The notes beneath the pieces were generated by a model. That model was not told the DNA's origin. It was given only the letters and a program-made list of their open reading frames with translations, and did not search any database. A program made the translations under genes and the position numbers. DNA of 64,000 nt from Allolobophora icterica. Taxonomy: Eukaryota; Annelida; Clitellata; Crassiclitellata; Lumbricidae. The stretch covers positions 14,164,544-14,228,543 of the forward strand of contig OY744609.1 in NCBI GenBank assembly GCA_963556255.1. The letters run 5' to 3'. Positions 24,486 to 35,509 of this stretch are shown in pieces (positions within the stretch are counted from its first letter, which is position 1; each line of letters begins with the position of its first letter).

Positions 24486-25085
24486 CCAAATCACTTCATT
24501 TCTTTCGCTAAACATTCCAGAGCGAATCCTCTTCAAACTCCTATCACAAACTTACAATTCGCTACAATACTCCCAGTATAAATATCTTCGCGAATTCTTC
24601 CAACCCGCTCTCCTTGATCCTCCTCCTATCTTAGTCCTTCTCGACCCCCGGTCACTATTCATCTCAACTTCTCCAACCGAACCATATCCCACACTGCACC
24701 ACGTATCTGGAACGATCTACCCTCTGAATCCAGTAAATTTTTGGTTCCTCCATCATCATGCATTTGCAACCACCATCAACCTCAGGTTCTTTTATCTATC
24801 ACCCTCGGGCTTTCCACTCCCAACCAACCTCTTCGAAAATTCACACCCGGATTCATCTGATCCTCCGCCTTCGAATTCAAGACCTAAACCACACCCGCCA
24901 TAGCAGCGACTCTGCCTCATCGGACCCCCTAGCAATCGGATTCGGACCTCCTTTCGACTACCATCTGAACAAGCCCTCTGGCTCGACGCAAGGCTCGTGA
25001 ATAAGCTGGTGCCCTGCGCAAGGCTTTCGAGTGGTGCTTTAGAAATGTTAGGTTTACGATTACGATTACGATTACGATTATGAGT
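24486..25085 (+). pseudogene. LINE 3' end (CR1/L2-like) with hexamer tail
   Basis: RILFKLLSQTYNSLQYSQYKYLREF (first 20: RILFKLLSQTYNSLQYSQYK) starts near 24,520. In a shifted frame near 24,690 comes SHTAPRIWNDLPSES. These match the C-terminal end of CR1/L2-type reverse transcriptase ORFs. Frameshifts separate them. The sequence ends in 'acgattacgattacgatta' (about 25,052-25,080), a short tandem 3' tail of the kind such LINEs carry. Confidence 0.6.
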
Positions 25086-25109
25086 TACGTCGCCTTAACT
25101 CAAGGCACT

Positions 25110-25215
25110 CAAACACATGTTTGAAACTACAATGTCGGGAGCGCCTCTGATGAGTCTGTCTTGAAGTGACGCTATATAAATTTGCAATTACCATTACCAT
25201 TAGCCTTATGCCAAC
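25110..25215 (+). repeat. LINE/SINE 3' tail fragment
   Basis: The fragment contains 'gggagcgcctctgatgag', 'gacgctatataaatt' and the terminal 'taccattaccatta'. It belongs to the tail family described at 37,850-38,096. Confidence 0.6.
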
Positions 25216-25539
25216 CGAGTGTTAAATGGTCAGTAAGTTAAGAACGAGAACACTACAGCTAAACTGTCTCTAAATGTCGCCGGCTACAATGCGACTAAAC
25301 TCTGTTCTGCCCTATACAATTTGCCCTCATATCAGTTCCTAAAATTTAGTAATCGTAATCTCGGCATTTCTTATTAAGCACTGCTTAGGAGCTAAGCCAA
25401 TGGCCCAGTTTATTCACGAGGGTTACGTGAAGTCAGAGAGTTGTCTAAAGATGCAAAGCTAAGAAAAATCTTAGGACCAAGAGAGAAGGAAACAGAGAAC
25501 CTGTTACGATAGGGCGTGGGGTTCGTGGCACTGGACTGG

Positions 25540-26147
25540 CTCCGCTTCTGTCTGGGCGCGGTAGAGTGCAGGCATGCAGTGCACTTTAACGGACGTCTCG
25601 AGCCCACGACCGCTCGCATTCGAGGTGCCTCAGGATCAGGGACGTAACTAGCGTTGGGCTTGGGGGGGCTTAAGCCCCCCCAAACGAAGTTGAAGCCCCC
25701 CCAAACAAGTCAAGCCGTTGTATGCTTACGGCTAAAATTCGTATGAACACTGTATAAATGTTGCCATGTTCAAGGTTTAAGCCCCCCCAAACGAAAAATC
25801 CTAGTTACGTGCCTGCTCAGGATTCAGTGCTCTGGCTTCTGCTGTTCTTACTCTACGCTGCCGACCTCGAGAGCTTGGCAGCTGACCTGGGCGTGTCGCC
25901 CATTTTTACGCTGACGACTCCCAGCTTTGCATCTGCGACTGCCCGTCGGCGGTGGACCGTTCCCGTGAGCGCGTGGTGCTCGCTATCGAAGGATTTGCCG
26001 CATGGATGGCTTCAACCCGGCCAAGACCGAGCTACTATGCTTCACGACGTGTCGTCGGTGCGGACGGCTGGACCTCAATCCGTTGCTCGTCACGGGCTCC
26101 TCCCTGGAACCGGTGGTGCTCGTCCCTGACCAGGGAGTCGTATTGGA
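25540..26147 (+). pseudogene. LINE reverse transcriptase fragment interrupted by a MITE
   Basis: Reading through the insertion at 25,637-25,815, frames before and after give the RT signature VPQ (25,627-25,635) and, past the MITE, SVLWLLLFLLYAADL, then FYADDSQL near 25,905 in a shifted frame. VPQxS and YADD are conserved reverse transcriptase motifs of CR1/L2-type LINEs. At least one frameshift separates them, so it is dead. It ends where segmental copy B begins. Confidence 0.65.
25637..25815. mobile_element. hAT-like MITE with 8-bp target duplication CTCAGGAT
   Basis: The ends are inverted: CAGGGACGTAACTAG at the left and, on the minus strand, CAGGCACGTAACTAG at the right, 179 bp apart. CTCAGGAT occurs immediately before (25,629-25,636) and after (25,816-25,823). 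Eight-bp duplications are the hallmark of hAT elements. The interior is rich in 'aagccccccc' and has no ORF. It sits inside a LINE RT fragment. Confidence 0.85.
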
Positions 26148-29100
26148 AAATGGGATTGTAAAGTTTGAATGGAGAGTCTGAGAAGTGATAGAGGAATATG
26201 TGATAGGTGATGGTGGTTGAACGACGAGATGGGTAGAGGAACGGAGAATTTGCGGAATTTAGGATGGAGATTGTTCCAATTTTGAGGTGCAGTGTGCTAT
26301 ACGAATGAGATACAACTTAACATTTGTTACTACGGGACGCGCAAGAATGAGGTCGGTGGATGATCGGTGGATGGTGAAGAGTTCGCGTAAATACGTGGGT
26401 TGGGAGTACTGGAGGAAGATTGGAAACAGAATTTTGAAATGAATGCGTTGAATAATTTTTCCAATGGAGTAACTTAGGGATTAGGTTTGATACGGCGGTG
26501 TTGGGTACCCTGGTGTCTGCTCGAGCAGGTGAAATTTGGATATGTTGAAGACACTTACTTTCAGTGGATTCAAGGTTTTGGATGTGTGAATAATAGTAGT
26601 CAAGCTTCGAGTGGACAAGAGAGGTAGCGATTGCAGAGGCACTTTTAAACTCAAGAATGGATAAATATGGCGAAGGCTACGTTTCTGCATCAATAGAACA
26701 ATGGTCTATGATAGTCTATTCTGTCAAGACCCATCGCCACTCCTACACTCCGGAATGGTTCATATGGCAAAGCTAACCAGTTGTACACTTCCTATCAGCT
26801 CATCGAGTCACCAACCCCAGCTATATTCAGTCGAAATTAGACACAACTTAACACCTTAAAAATACATGTGAACACCTCAGTAAAACCTTTAATAAAACAG
26901 TTGTACCTTGATGCACTCTAGCATTTTGTATGCCCAAGCATATGACAATTTTATTATAAAGTGACTTAAGACGAAGTATATCTGAAAGTTGACGCCTCCC
27001 ACAAACCTAAATACGTCCTAATTGTGTCGTTGATGATGGAAGGCTTGATCGTGACCACGCCTTTTACTCCTGCTGCAAAATAGCACCCGCGGGTTGACGG
27101 AATACCGTGCCACCGATGTCCGAGAACCTGAGCGGTTCTCTGAAAGAAGAGGTTCGTGTGTGGACGATTGCAAACCCCTTCGATGACGAACGTTCCAGGT
27201 TCGGAGAAGACGAGGTTAGCCAAGCCAGCACCATGAGGTGCGACAACCATGACAGCCGCATTGAACATACGCATCATGTCAACCAGCGAAGGCGGTGGAT
27301 CATCCTTAAATACTTCATAGCTCAGATTGTATTCTCTCGCTGCTATTTCTACGACTCTTTCGATCACAGGTTGATTGTTGAAGAAACGATGGTTTGTCCG
27401 TCGGATGAAGACGACCTTGTTCCGAGTGATGCGCGGAAAGTTTCTCTTGAGGTATTGCCGGTAGTGCAGAGATAGGACTTGAGTCTCGAGGAAATGTGGA
27501 AAACAGCATGTAGTTGCTCTTGGTAAATAGATAATTTCCGCTCTACACCAACCACTTATAATGCGATCACTCGTAATTCCCAAGACCGTTAATAGTTCAA
27601 CCATTCGGCCATGGTTCTCTGGTGTTAGAATCTTTATCGTTGGATTTCGAACTAGAAATTCAACAAACACTGCAAATCTTGGTGTCACTTCTGCCAGCCG
27701 ATGGTACATAAGAGTACCGTAAGACTGAGCAATAACAAAGACCTCATCGTACAGAGGGATTTTCTCAATATTTTGTGGAGGATTAAATTTCGCATCTGGT
27801 AAACACGCATACGGAACGATCTTCGCATTCCGAATGAACACATCGCCAATATTATTTGCGATACCAGACCTAATAATATACAAAGAGTGAAGAATTTGAG
27901 GCAGTTGAGTAAAAAATTGATCCGGGAATGCTGATGGAAAATAGTAACCTTCGTAGGGAGGCTTTGCGTTTAGTGCGAGCAGAGACAGCGACCTCGGGAT
28001 GGCTCCACGAGTCGTGTTTCGATTACAAGTCCAATTATTAATGACGTCAAAACTGAATTCCGATTTTCCCGGAGTCTCGATCCTTGTACACAGCGGATCA
28101 GTAGCAGTCGATTCGTAATACTCTTTAATTAGCAGGTTCGAATATTCTGTCAACGAACTCCATTCCTCATCTCTTTGCTGAGGACTGCGTTGCCAGGGTA
28201 GAATGACGGTCGTAATCTGCGTGTAGTTGGATAACTCCATTAAGAAACTTTCGTTCCACTCGGCTAGTAATTGTAATTGAGGAGGTGCGCTTATATTCCA
28301 GTCACTTGTTTTCTTAATTGGCATAAGCCGTTGACTTCGTAAGCGTTCAATTGCAGCGTTGTATAGTTTAATGCGTTCGAGTAAATGTCCACACGCTTGA
28401 AGGACAAGGGCCGAAAATGGTCGGGTTATTTCTTTTAAAGTTGCTTCGGCGTGGGGACACCCAGATCTACTCAACGCTATCTGTACTCCGCCTTCGCTCC
28501 AACTATTCACGTGAAAATGCATTGGAAACATATAGAAAAAATTCATCAAGTAAAGAGAAGTAAAGACCACTATGAGGAGCAGCAAGATGGCAACAGGTTT
28601 CGTGACCAAACTTTGGACTTGTTGCATTGTTGGGCTGGAGATTGTTGGCTTAATTCACTTTGGAAGGTATTCTCGTGGAACTGAAATTGAATCAAAACAA
28701 TTACTGTAATTACAGGATAGAACGATAGGCCCTATAGCCGTAAGAGACTACGTCGTGCAAACATTTAAATATTTTGACCGATTCATCATAAAAAAAACAC
28801 AGGAATGGGATTCATTCATAGACTTATATAGCGCATCTTCGAGAACTACTCAGAGGCGCCACCTACCAACATGAGGATTGTGGGTAATGCATCGAATAGC
28901 ATAGAGCCATAGAACAATGTGGATTGTTATGTATGGAACATTTGATCTATAATATACATTATACATCGGGTGAAATGTCTTGAAATACCTTGAAACGCAC
29001 GCAAAAGCGATCGTGGTGACCTACTTCTATCTATATCTATCGGTAACAAACTTATATAGCGCCCCTTCAAGAAATCTACGCAGTGGCGCTCCCGACCCAT

Positions 29101-29450
29101 GCCCGGTCAAAACATGCATTGAATTGAGTTACGCACATGCCTTAAGGCTAACTTTTACAACACCTACAGCTCCTATTCGGTTGGAGTCTGTGTGCTTCAT
29201 TGATTGCTATTTCTGGCTTGGTCTGGCCTGGACGTTATGAATATTTTGCACATTTGCAACACCTGACAACGAAAATATTCGCATGTCTGAATGGCTGACG
29301 TGACGCATTGTCGCTTATATAGGCCTAATATGCTTCATTAAGAGCGCAATATTTCTTTAAAAAAGAATAAAAATTGACAAGTTCTCCGTAGATTTCTGGT
29401 GACTGGCGAGAAATAATTAACTTACAATTTCAGACATTATAGACCACATG
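26148..29450. repeat. Segmental duplication, GT61 module copy B
   Basis: Collinear with 14,030-17,526, starting at 'aatgggattgtaaagtttga' and running through to 'agaccacatg' near 29,450. It lacks the MITE found in copy A, and so preserves the empty site. Confidence 0.85.
26966..28627 (-). CDS. GT61-family-like glycosyltransferase, copy B, intronless
   Basis: 553 residues with the same start, signal anchor, FIRR and HGAGLANLVF/EPGTFVIE motifs, and the same end as copy A. By eye most positions are identical. Differences cluster in the signal anchor and stem (residues about 11-50) and around residue 230-290. The frame is completely open, so it is probably a functional paralogue. Upstream (right-hand) sequence conserved with the other copies for over 100 bp presumably holds the promoter, but I see no clear TATA box. 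Confidence 0.8.
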   Translation of the reverse strand: MQQVQSLVTKPVAILLLLIVVFTSLYLMNFFYMFPMHFHVNSWSEGGVQIALSRSGCPHAEATLKEITRPFSALVLQACGHLLERIKLYNAAIERLRSQRLMPIKKTSDWNISAPPQLQLLAEWNESFLMELSNYTQITTVILPWQRSPQQRDEEWSSLTEYSNLLIKEYYESTATDPLCTRIETPGKSEFSFDVINNWTCNRNTTRGAIPRSLSLLALNAKPPYEGYYFPSAFPDQFFTQLPQILHSLYIIRSGIANNIGDVFIRNAKIVPYACLPDAKFNPPQNIEKIPLYDEVFVIAQSYGTLMYHRLAEVTPRFAVFVEFLVRNPTIKILTPENHGRMVELLTVLGITSDRIISGWCRAEIIYLPRATTCCFPHFLETQVLSLHYRQYLKRNFPRITRNKVVFIRRTNHRFFNNQPVIERVVEIAAREYNLSYEVFKDDPPPSLVDMMRMFNAAVMVVAPHGAGLANLVFSEPGTFVIEGVCNRPHTNLFFQRTAQVLGHRWHGIPSTRGCYFAAGVKGVVTIKPSIINDTIRTYLGLWEASTFRYTSS

Positions 29451-29817
29451 CATAAGAATTATATTATTTGCGAGGCCAAAAGCGTAAACGTAATGCTAAT
29501 GGCGAAGTTTAGTGTATGTAGACCTTTACCAAACTAATTCAGCATCATGGAGGGGATCGTTGTGAGGGAGGCTAGGGCTGGCTATGGAGGAATTCCAATG
29601 GTAAGAACAATTACAAATCTGATATATTCTGGGGGCTGGGGTTCAACCCTCTTAGCTCTTCTTCTGACCCCTTAAGCTGAGTATATAGCTGAAAAGATGT
29701 TTGCAGTCAGAAAACTGAAAGATCTCGCCAATGAGGACATGCCGCAGCCATGCGGAACTTGTGTATCCTAGAGGAGTTGACGCACCCATGCGGAACGGGC
29801 ACACACAGATATATATA
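29451..29817. other. No feature seen
   Basis: Unique-looking AT-rich sequence without an ORF or repeat that I can support. Confidence 0.4.
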
Positions 29818-30010
29818 CACTGTGTCTCAATTGAACTGATACCCTTTTGGCAATAGATCTGTCAATTCTAAAGATAATTCAATAAAATTTCAAATATTGA
29901 AATAGGGATAAATTGTCAATGTATAAGTAAACTTTCATCAACTTCTATCAACAGGGTCAAATATTATGCACATTCAAAGTTGGATTGGACAACAAAATTG
30001 AGACACAGTG
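29818..30010. mobile_element. mariner-like MITE with TA target duplication
   Basis: The left end CACTGTGTCTCAATT is matched at the right by the exact reverse complement AATTGAGACACAGTG, 193 bp overall. TA lies directly outside both ends (29,816-29,817 and 30,011-30,012). The interior is AT-rich with no ORF. Confidence 0.8.
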
Positions 30011-31690
30011 TATATTTGCACTTAGCTTATAGTCCAAATTCAGAATGCCATGATTACAACGTGTTGGAGAGCTCCGTATGCGAAGTTCCATAAATGTTCA
30101 GCTTTGGAGTCATATTCAGTTTCAAAGGCCAGGCGACTGGGAAACCAATGCATTTCGTCGTTGGGTATACCCATCGATTACATTTACCAGTTTTTAAATC
30201 TACGTGATCGTTCTGCACTGGTTCTATACAAGTTGGTGAGCCGTGAGTGTTTGCCAAAGCCCGCTAGTGATGAATTTTGAGATGATTTGAGAACCTTTCG
30301 CTCACTGATAATTATATATACTTGTTCCTGGTGAACCTATAGGCTATCGAAATCTGCAGCACATTAATTTTCTGAATTACAGAAAATGCGCTAATTTAAA
30401 TGTCAACATGACCAACTAACTAATCAACAAACTGTTTTACCAACATGCATCTGTTACAGCTTGCTTGTCCTGCTTAACTTTAATTCCCCTTTTTCTGACT
30501 TACTGGATTTTAGCTTGGCTTCCATAGTAAATTTTGATAGCGGTTTTACTTGAAGCGATCAATACGCGATGTGTAGATTCTGATAACGGCGTCATGGTAA
30601 TCATATCATAATTAGTAGATGTCTCACATTTTTCACATCTTTTTGCTCTCACGGCGGTCGATAAGCCTACCCTGTGAACTGTTACGTGTATGTTGAATGT
30701 AAAATAATGTAGGCCAGAGAATTAAACAGTAGGCCTACTATGTCAGGTATGCTGGCAGTAATCTGTCTCGTAATTGCTGAGCTAACTCTAGCAATAGAAA
30801 TGAACAATACGGAGTACATTATGTAAAGACTCTATTTATGAAGAACGTGACCAAATAATATAGAGGTGTCTATAGTCATTTTTGGTGTAAGTCTCTGGCA
30901 GTTTGTGCATGCATGGTTGAGCTGCGCTTTGAGCTCTTAAAACTGTAGCAAGTTGCAATATGCAACTTAATACAGTAACTGACTTGTCATATGCGACAGA
31001 AACAGTCTACGATGGACGTATATGTGTAGAGGAGCGACTACCTTTCTAATCTAATCTAATCTAATATAATCTTATCTTATTCAACGGTTTCTTCAGCGCC
31101 GTAATTTGAGTAATCTAACAAAAGATTTAAATACATCCAAGTAGGCCTACCTTGCGTTAACACAGCCAATCATCGTCGATTCGAAATGACACAGCAACCA
31201 GTATTCGTAAACGTTTGAAATTTCCAAGGAAGCTAAAATTTCTCATCACGTGCCCATTTTCAACAGTGCTCGTCGAAGCGCTCATAAAAAGGTGCTGTTC
31301 ATCGATCGAGAATGGTTGAAAGTACATCAATAATTTGTAATTACACGTAAGTTTCCAATATCGCACACACGAGATTGATTGCAAACTCTCTGGGCACTGA
31401 CTACAAATTTAATTGAATGTAACAGATGCGGCCCATTTTTTGCACTGCATTGTGAACGTTTGAGACAGAGTTTTAACCAGGCCGTCTTGCGCTGCGGGGC
31501 TAACAGATCTACAACCCGGCATTAATGAGGAGTTAGGATTGGTGCAAAAACGGAACAAAGAATTTTAAGACACCAGAAAGGTGCTGAGTCCAGTTCACAT
31601 TGTTTGTGGGGAATCAGTAAGTAATTATTCAACTTCTACGGTGGTAATTTCGTCGAACGCAACAAGGGTATGCGTCGGGGGATGGTAAAT
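30011..31690. other. Non-coding stretch, nothing recognised
   Basis: No ORF with recognisable motifs on either strand; the 60-76-codon ORFs look random. Two TAGGCCTA palindromes lie at about 30,731 and 31,142. A short (TAATC)n-like repeat is near 31,050. Confidence 0.4.
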
Positions 31691-31699
31691 CATTAGCGA

Positions 31700-31912
31700 T
31701 TGGTACTGTTTAAAACGCAGGTTGGTGCAATCCCAAGATCACCCTTACTTTACACACATGATGCTTTGGTTCTGTGGAGAGACAGTTTCAGTGTTCCGAA
31801 GCTGTTATACAGTGTGCGAACAACCGTCTGTGCTGATTGCCCGGGCATGGCTTGGTTTGACCACTTGTTGAGAGAAGGACTATATATCGGCCATCTTGTA
31901 TGTGGATCTTGA
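31700..31912 (+). pseudogene. Small remnant of the same LINE family as 22,469
   Basis: The ORF contains THDALVLWRDSFSVPKLLYS and then a region ending LLREGL. It aligns by eye with HDALVLLRSSLCSQKLLHTL...IQREGL at about 22,609-22,735. It abuts segmental copy C, which begins about 10 bp later. Confidence 0.55.
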
Positions 31913-31924
31913 CGATGACCGGTG

Positions 31925-33880
31925 GTTCATATGGCAAAGCTAACCAGTTGTACACTCCATCAGCTCATCGAGTCACCAACCCCAACTATATTCAGTCGAA
32001 ATTAGACACAACTTAACACCTTAAAAATACATGTGAACAATGAGTTCCTCAGTAAAACCTTTAATAAAACAGTTGTAGGCTACCTTGATGCACTCTAGCA
32101 TCTTGTATGCCCAAGCATATGACAATTTTATTATAAAGTGACTTAAGACGAAGTATATCTGAAATTTAAATACGTCCTAATTGTGTCGTTGATGATGGAA
32201 GGTTCAATCGTGACCACGCCTTTTACTCCTGCTGCAAAATAGCACCCGCCGGTTGACGGGATTCCGTGCCACCGATGTCCGAGAACCTGAGCGGTTCTCT
32301 GAAAGAAAAGGTTCGTGTGTGGACGATTGCAAACCCCTTCAATGACGAACGTTCCAGGTTCGGAGAAGACGAGGTTAGCCAAGCCAGCACCATGAGGTGC
32401 GACAACCATGACAGCCGCATTGAACATACGCATCATGCCAATAAAGGAAGGTGGAGGATTATCCTTAAAAACTTCGTAGCTCAGATTGTTTTCCTTCGCC
32501 GCCATTTCCACGACTCTTTCGATCCCAGGTTGATTGTTGAAGAAACGATAGCTTGTCCTTCGGATGAAGACGACCTTGTTTCGAGTGTTGTTCGGGAAGT
32601 TTCTCTTGAGGTATTGCCGGTAGTGTAGAGATAGGACTTGAGTCTCGAGGAAATGTGGAAAACAGCATGTAGTTGCTCTTGGTAAATAGATAATATCCGC
32701 CCGACACCAACCACTTATAATGCGATCACTCGTAATTCCCAACACCGTTAATAGCTCAACCATTCGACCATGGTTCTCTGGCGTTAGAATCTTTATCGTT
32801 GGATTTCGAACTAGAAATTCAACAAAAACTGCAAATCTTGGTGTGTTTTCTGCCAGCCGATGGTACATAAGAGTACCGTAAGACTGAGCAATAACGAAGA
32901 CCTCATCATAAAGAGGGATTGTGTCAATATTTTGTGGAGGATTTAATTTCACATCTGGAAAACACGCATATGGAACGATCTTCGCATTCCGAATGAACAC
33001 ATCGCCAATGCCATTTTGCGATACCAGATCTAATTATATACAAAGAGTGAAGAATTTGAGGCAGTTGAGTAAAAAATTGATCCGGGAATGCGGACGGAAA
33101 ATAATAGCCTCTGTAGGGAGGCTTTGCGTTTAGTGCGAGCAGAGACAGCGACCTCGGGATGGCTCCACGCGTTGTGTTCCGATTACACGTCCAGTTATTA
33201 ATGACGTCAAAACTGAATTCCACTTTTCCAGGAGTATCGACCCATGTACATAGCGGATCAGTGGCAGATGACTCGTAATACTCTTGAATGAGCAAGTTAG
33301 AAGAATCGGTCAATGAACTCCATTCCTCATCTCTTTGCTGAGGACTGCGTAGCCAGGGTAGAATGACGGTCGTAATCTGCGTGTAATTGGATAACTCCAT
33401 TAAGAAACTGTCGTTCCACTCGACTAGTAATTGTAATTGATGAGGTGCGTTTATATTACAGTCACTGGTGTTCTTAATTGGCAGAAGACGTTGAGTTCTT
33501 AAGCGTTCAAGCGCAGCGTTGAACAGTTTAATGCGATCGAGTAAATGTCCACACGCTTGAAGGACAAGGGCCGAAAATGGTCGGGTTATTTCTTTTAAAG
33601 TTGCTTCGGCGTGGGGACACCCAGAACTACTCAACACTATCTGTACTCCGCCTTCGCTCCAATTATTCACGTGAACATGTATCAGAAACATATCGAAAAA
33701 ATTCATCAAGTAAAGAGAAGTAAAGACTACTATGAGGAGTAGCAAGATGGCAACAGGTTTCGTGACCAAACTTTGGACTTGTTGCATTGTTGGGCTGGAG
33801 ATTGTTGGCTTAATTCACTTTTGAAGGTATTCTCGTGGAACTGAAATTGAATCAAAACAATTACTGTAATTACTGGATAA
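31925..33880. repeat. Segmental duplication, GT61 module copy C
   Basis: Homology to copies A and B starts at 'ggttcatatggcaaagctaa' (equivalent to 14,652 in A) and ends near 'gtaattactggataaaacga' (about 33,885). It is shorter than A and B on both sides. Confidence 0.8.
32143..33787 (-). pseudogene. GT61-like glycosyltransferase, copy C, frameshifted
   Basis: The N-terminal ORF (33,787 down to 32,924) and C-terminal ORF (33,000 down to 32,143) overlap in different frames. Comparison with copies A and B places a single extra A/T in the four-base run at 33,014-33,017. The C-terminal catalytic-region motifs FIRR and HGAGLANLVF are retained. The last 15 codons of the other copies are reduced here: about six codons are missing before the terminal FRYTSS. 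The break could also be an assembly error, since it lies in a short homopolymer. Confidence 0.8.
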
Positions 33881-33885
33881 AACGA

Positions 33886-34380
33886 TACGTAAAGATATTG
33901 CATTTAAAAAATTAACAATTATAGTTGTTTTTCTGAAATTTGTGAAAATTTTGTATAAAATGGATTTACAAATATTACAAACCATCTTTCTGAAAACAAG
34001 GACATGAAATTATTAAATTAAGCAACGACCAATTACTACAGAGTGTTTTCGTTAAAATATTCATTTATATAGTCCGGATTTTTAAAAGAAAAACTTTTAA
34101 TTGTCTGGATATATATGCGACACTATAGTCCAGCGAAGCGCACAGGTTTATACTGTTGTATCTCCTGCGCGTCCAATCAGCGACGAGCTTTCTGTGGACA
34201 TACAACAACAGAGACTGCTACACTATGAATGCTGTATGGAGATACGATAAAATGTTTCTGAAAACAGGACATACGACTGTATATTTTGTTGAATATCTTT
34301 AAAACGACCTATCGTATCTCCTAGCCATTGAAACTTAAGAAAGATAAAAAAAATCTGCTACAAATCAACCCTTAACTACT
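33886..34380. other. No feature seen
   Basis: AT-rich unique sequence between the glycosyltransferase module and the middle module. No supported ORF or repeat. Confidence 0.4.
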
Positions 34381-34419
34381 TTGGTTTTTTTGGCACCTCT
34401 GGTTCAGACCCATCCCCCC

Positions 34420-34560
34420 AATATTCTGGACAAGTTTACGCCAGATATCATAGGCCATGTTTCCGATCCATACAGCAACGTTGTCAGGACCAAGGCTTTG
34501 CATAGTCTTGTCTTTGTTTCCTTTGTACTGATACAAAACTTTGAATCAATCGTTGCTACG
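34420..34560 (-). pseudogene. LINE reverse transcriptase C-terminal scrap
   Basis: The minus-strand reading frame gives STKETKTRLCKALVLTTLLY followed by GSETWPM. The KxRL...LLYGSETW pattern is typical of the region after the RT palm in CR1/RTE-type LINEs. It is too short to assign a family. Confidence 0.6.
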
Positions 34561-35410
34561 GCAGCTTTTAGCTGCTTGCAAGGTAAACCAATTAGGCGCA
34601 ATAACGCGGCATTTAAAGGCCACAATGCACTTCTAAATGGTACAGCACAGGCTACCGTATACGATTATTTACCATATTCAATCTTTGACAGAAGGAAATT
34701 CGCCTTCACTCTTCACAAAAGCGAAGCAGAATGAACAGCGTAGAATCAATATCAATGAGGCGGAGACAATGAAAGCTCGGCTCATGTATGCTACGTACGG
34801 TGGATATCAACGATACAGATACAGCTACGGCAACAGGTGATACGTGTAGGTATTTTATAGTGATGCCTATTCTGTCTGCAACACGTACATTGGCCGACCA
34901 CAGAAAAATACCCGGTGCTAGGGCCTATCAAATACAACAATGAGACGAATGTAAAGAATAGATTTGCAGCGAGCGAATAATAATAAGCTGTGGTCCAAAT
35001 GACTGTTTATTGGTATTCTGTTCTATGCCCACCCATGCGTTTAGCGGAATTGCTCGCGGCTCTACACAGACACAGAGGGTCGAACCTGCACACTCTGCGA
35101 TTTCAGGCGAGCGCTCACCTAACTGACTGCTGTGTTTTACATTTGTTTTAAAAATATAATATATGTGGGTTTATTTGCGGTTGCCAAGCGACAAGCTCCC
35201 GACCCAAGTCAGCGATGTCTCTAACAAATAAAATGGACTTCAGGCAGAACAGAGGAAGAGAAAGACTGAGGAGCTCAAGCCCCAACTTCTGCGGAAGACG
35301 GTTCTAACTAGAGAGGCCAGCATAAGCAAAGCTTCTAGATTGCGCAGTAGTCCCCCGCATGGGAGGAACAACAAGAAGGCCTCTGGCGACCAAGCGGAGA
35401 GTGGAGAGCA
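34520..35410. repeat. Segmental duplication, middle module copy C
   Basis: Collinear with 17,685-18,915, with several internal deletions. Together with the GT61 copy C and tail module 3 it repeats the order seen at 14-21 kb. Confidence 0.8.
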
Positions 35411-35509
35411 CTGGCGTAAACTTGTCCAAAATATTGAGGGCGGGAGCATTTGGTAATTCATTCTACACTTGTTGCATTGGGTGCACAGTCCATCTCAATT
35501 GGGGGCACG

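Noticed and set aside
24418..24903. 161-codon ORF as a host gene
   Set aside because: Its first part is a TTCA repeat and the remainder matches LINE 3' sequence in mixed frames.
27107..27475. 122-codon plus-strand ORF opposite GT61 copy B
   Set aside because: Antisense to the catalytic half of the glycosyltransferase. It is partly preserved in copy C only because the sequences are paralogous.
34415..35440. Inverted pair 'ggcgtaaacttgtcca' at about 34,440 (minus) and 35,411 (plus) as transposon ends
   Set aside because: The similarity covers only about 28 bp with mismatches, no target duplication is visible and the interval is the duplicated middle module, so it remains unassigned.
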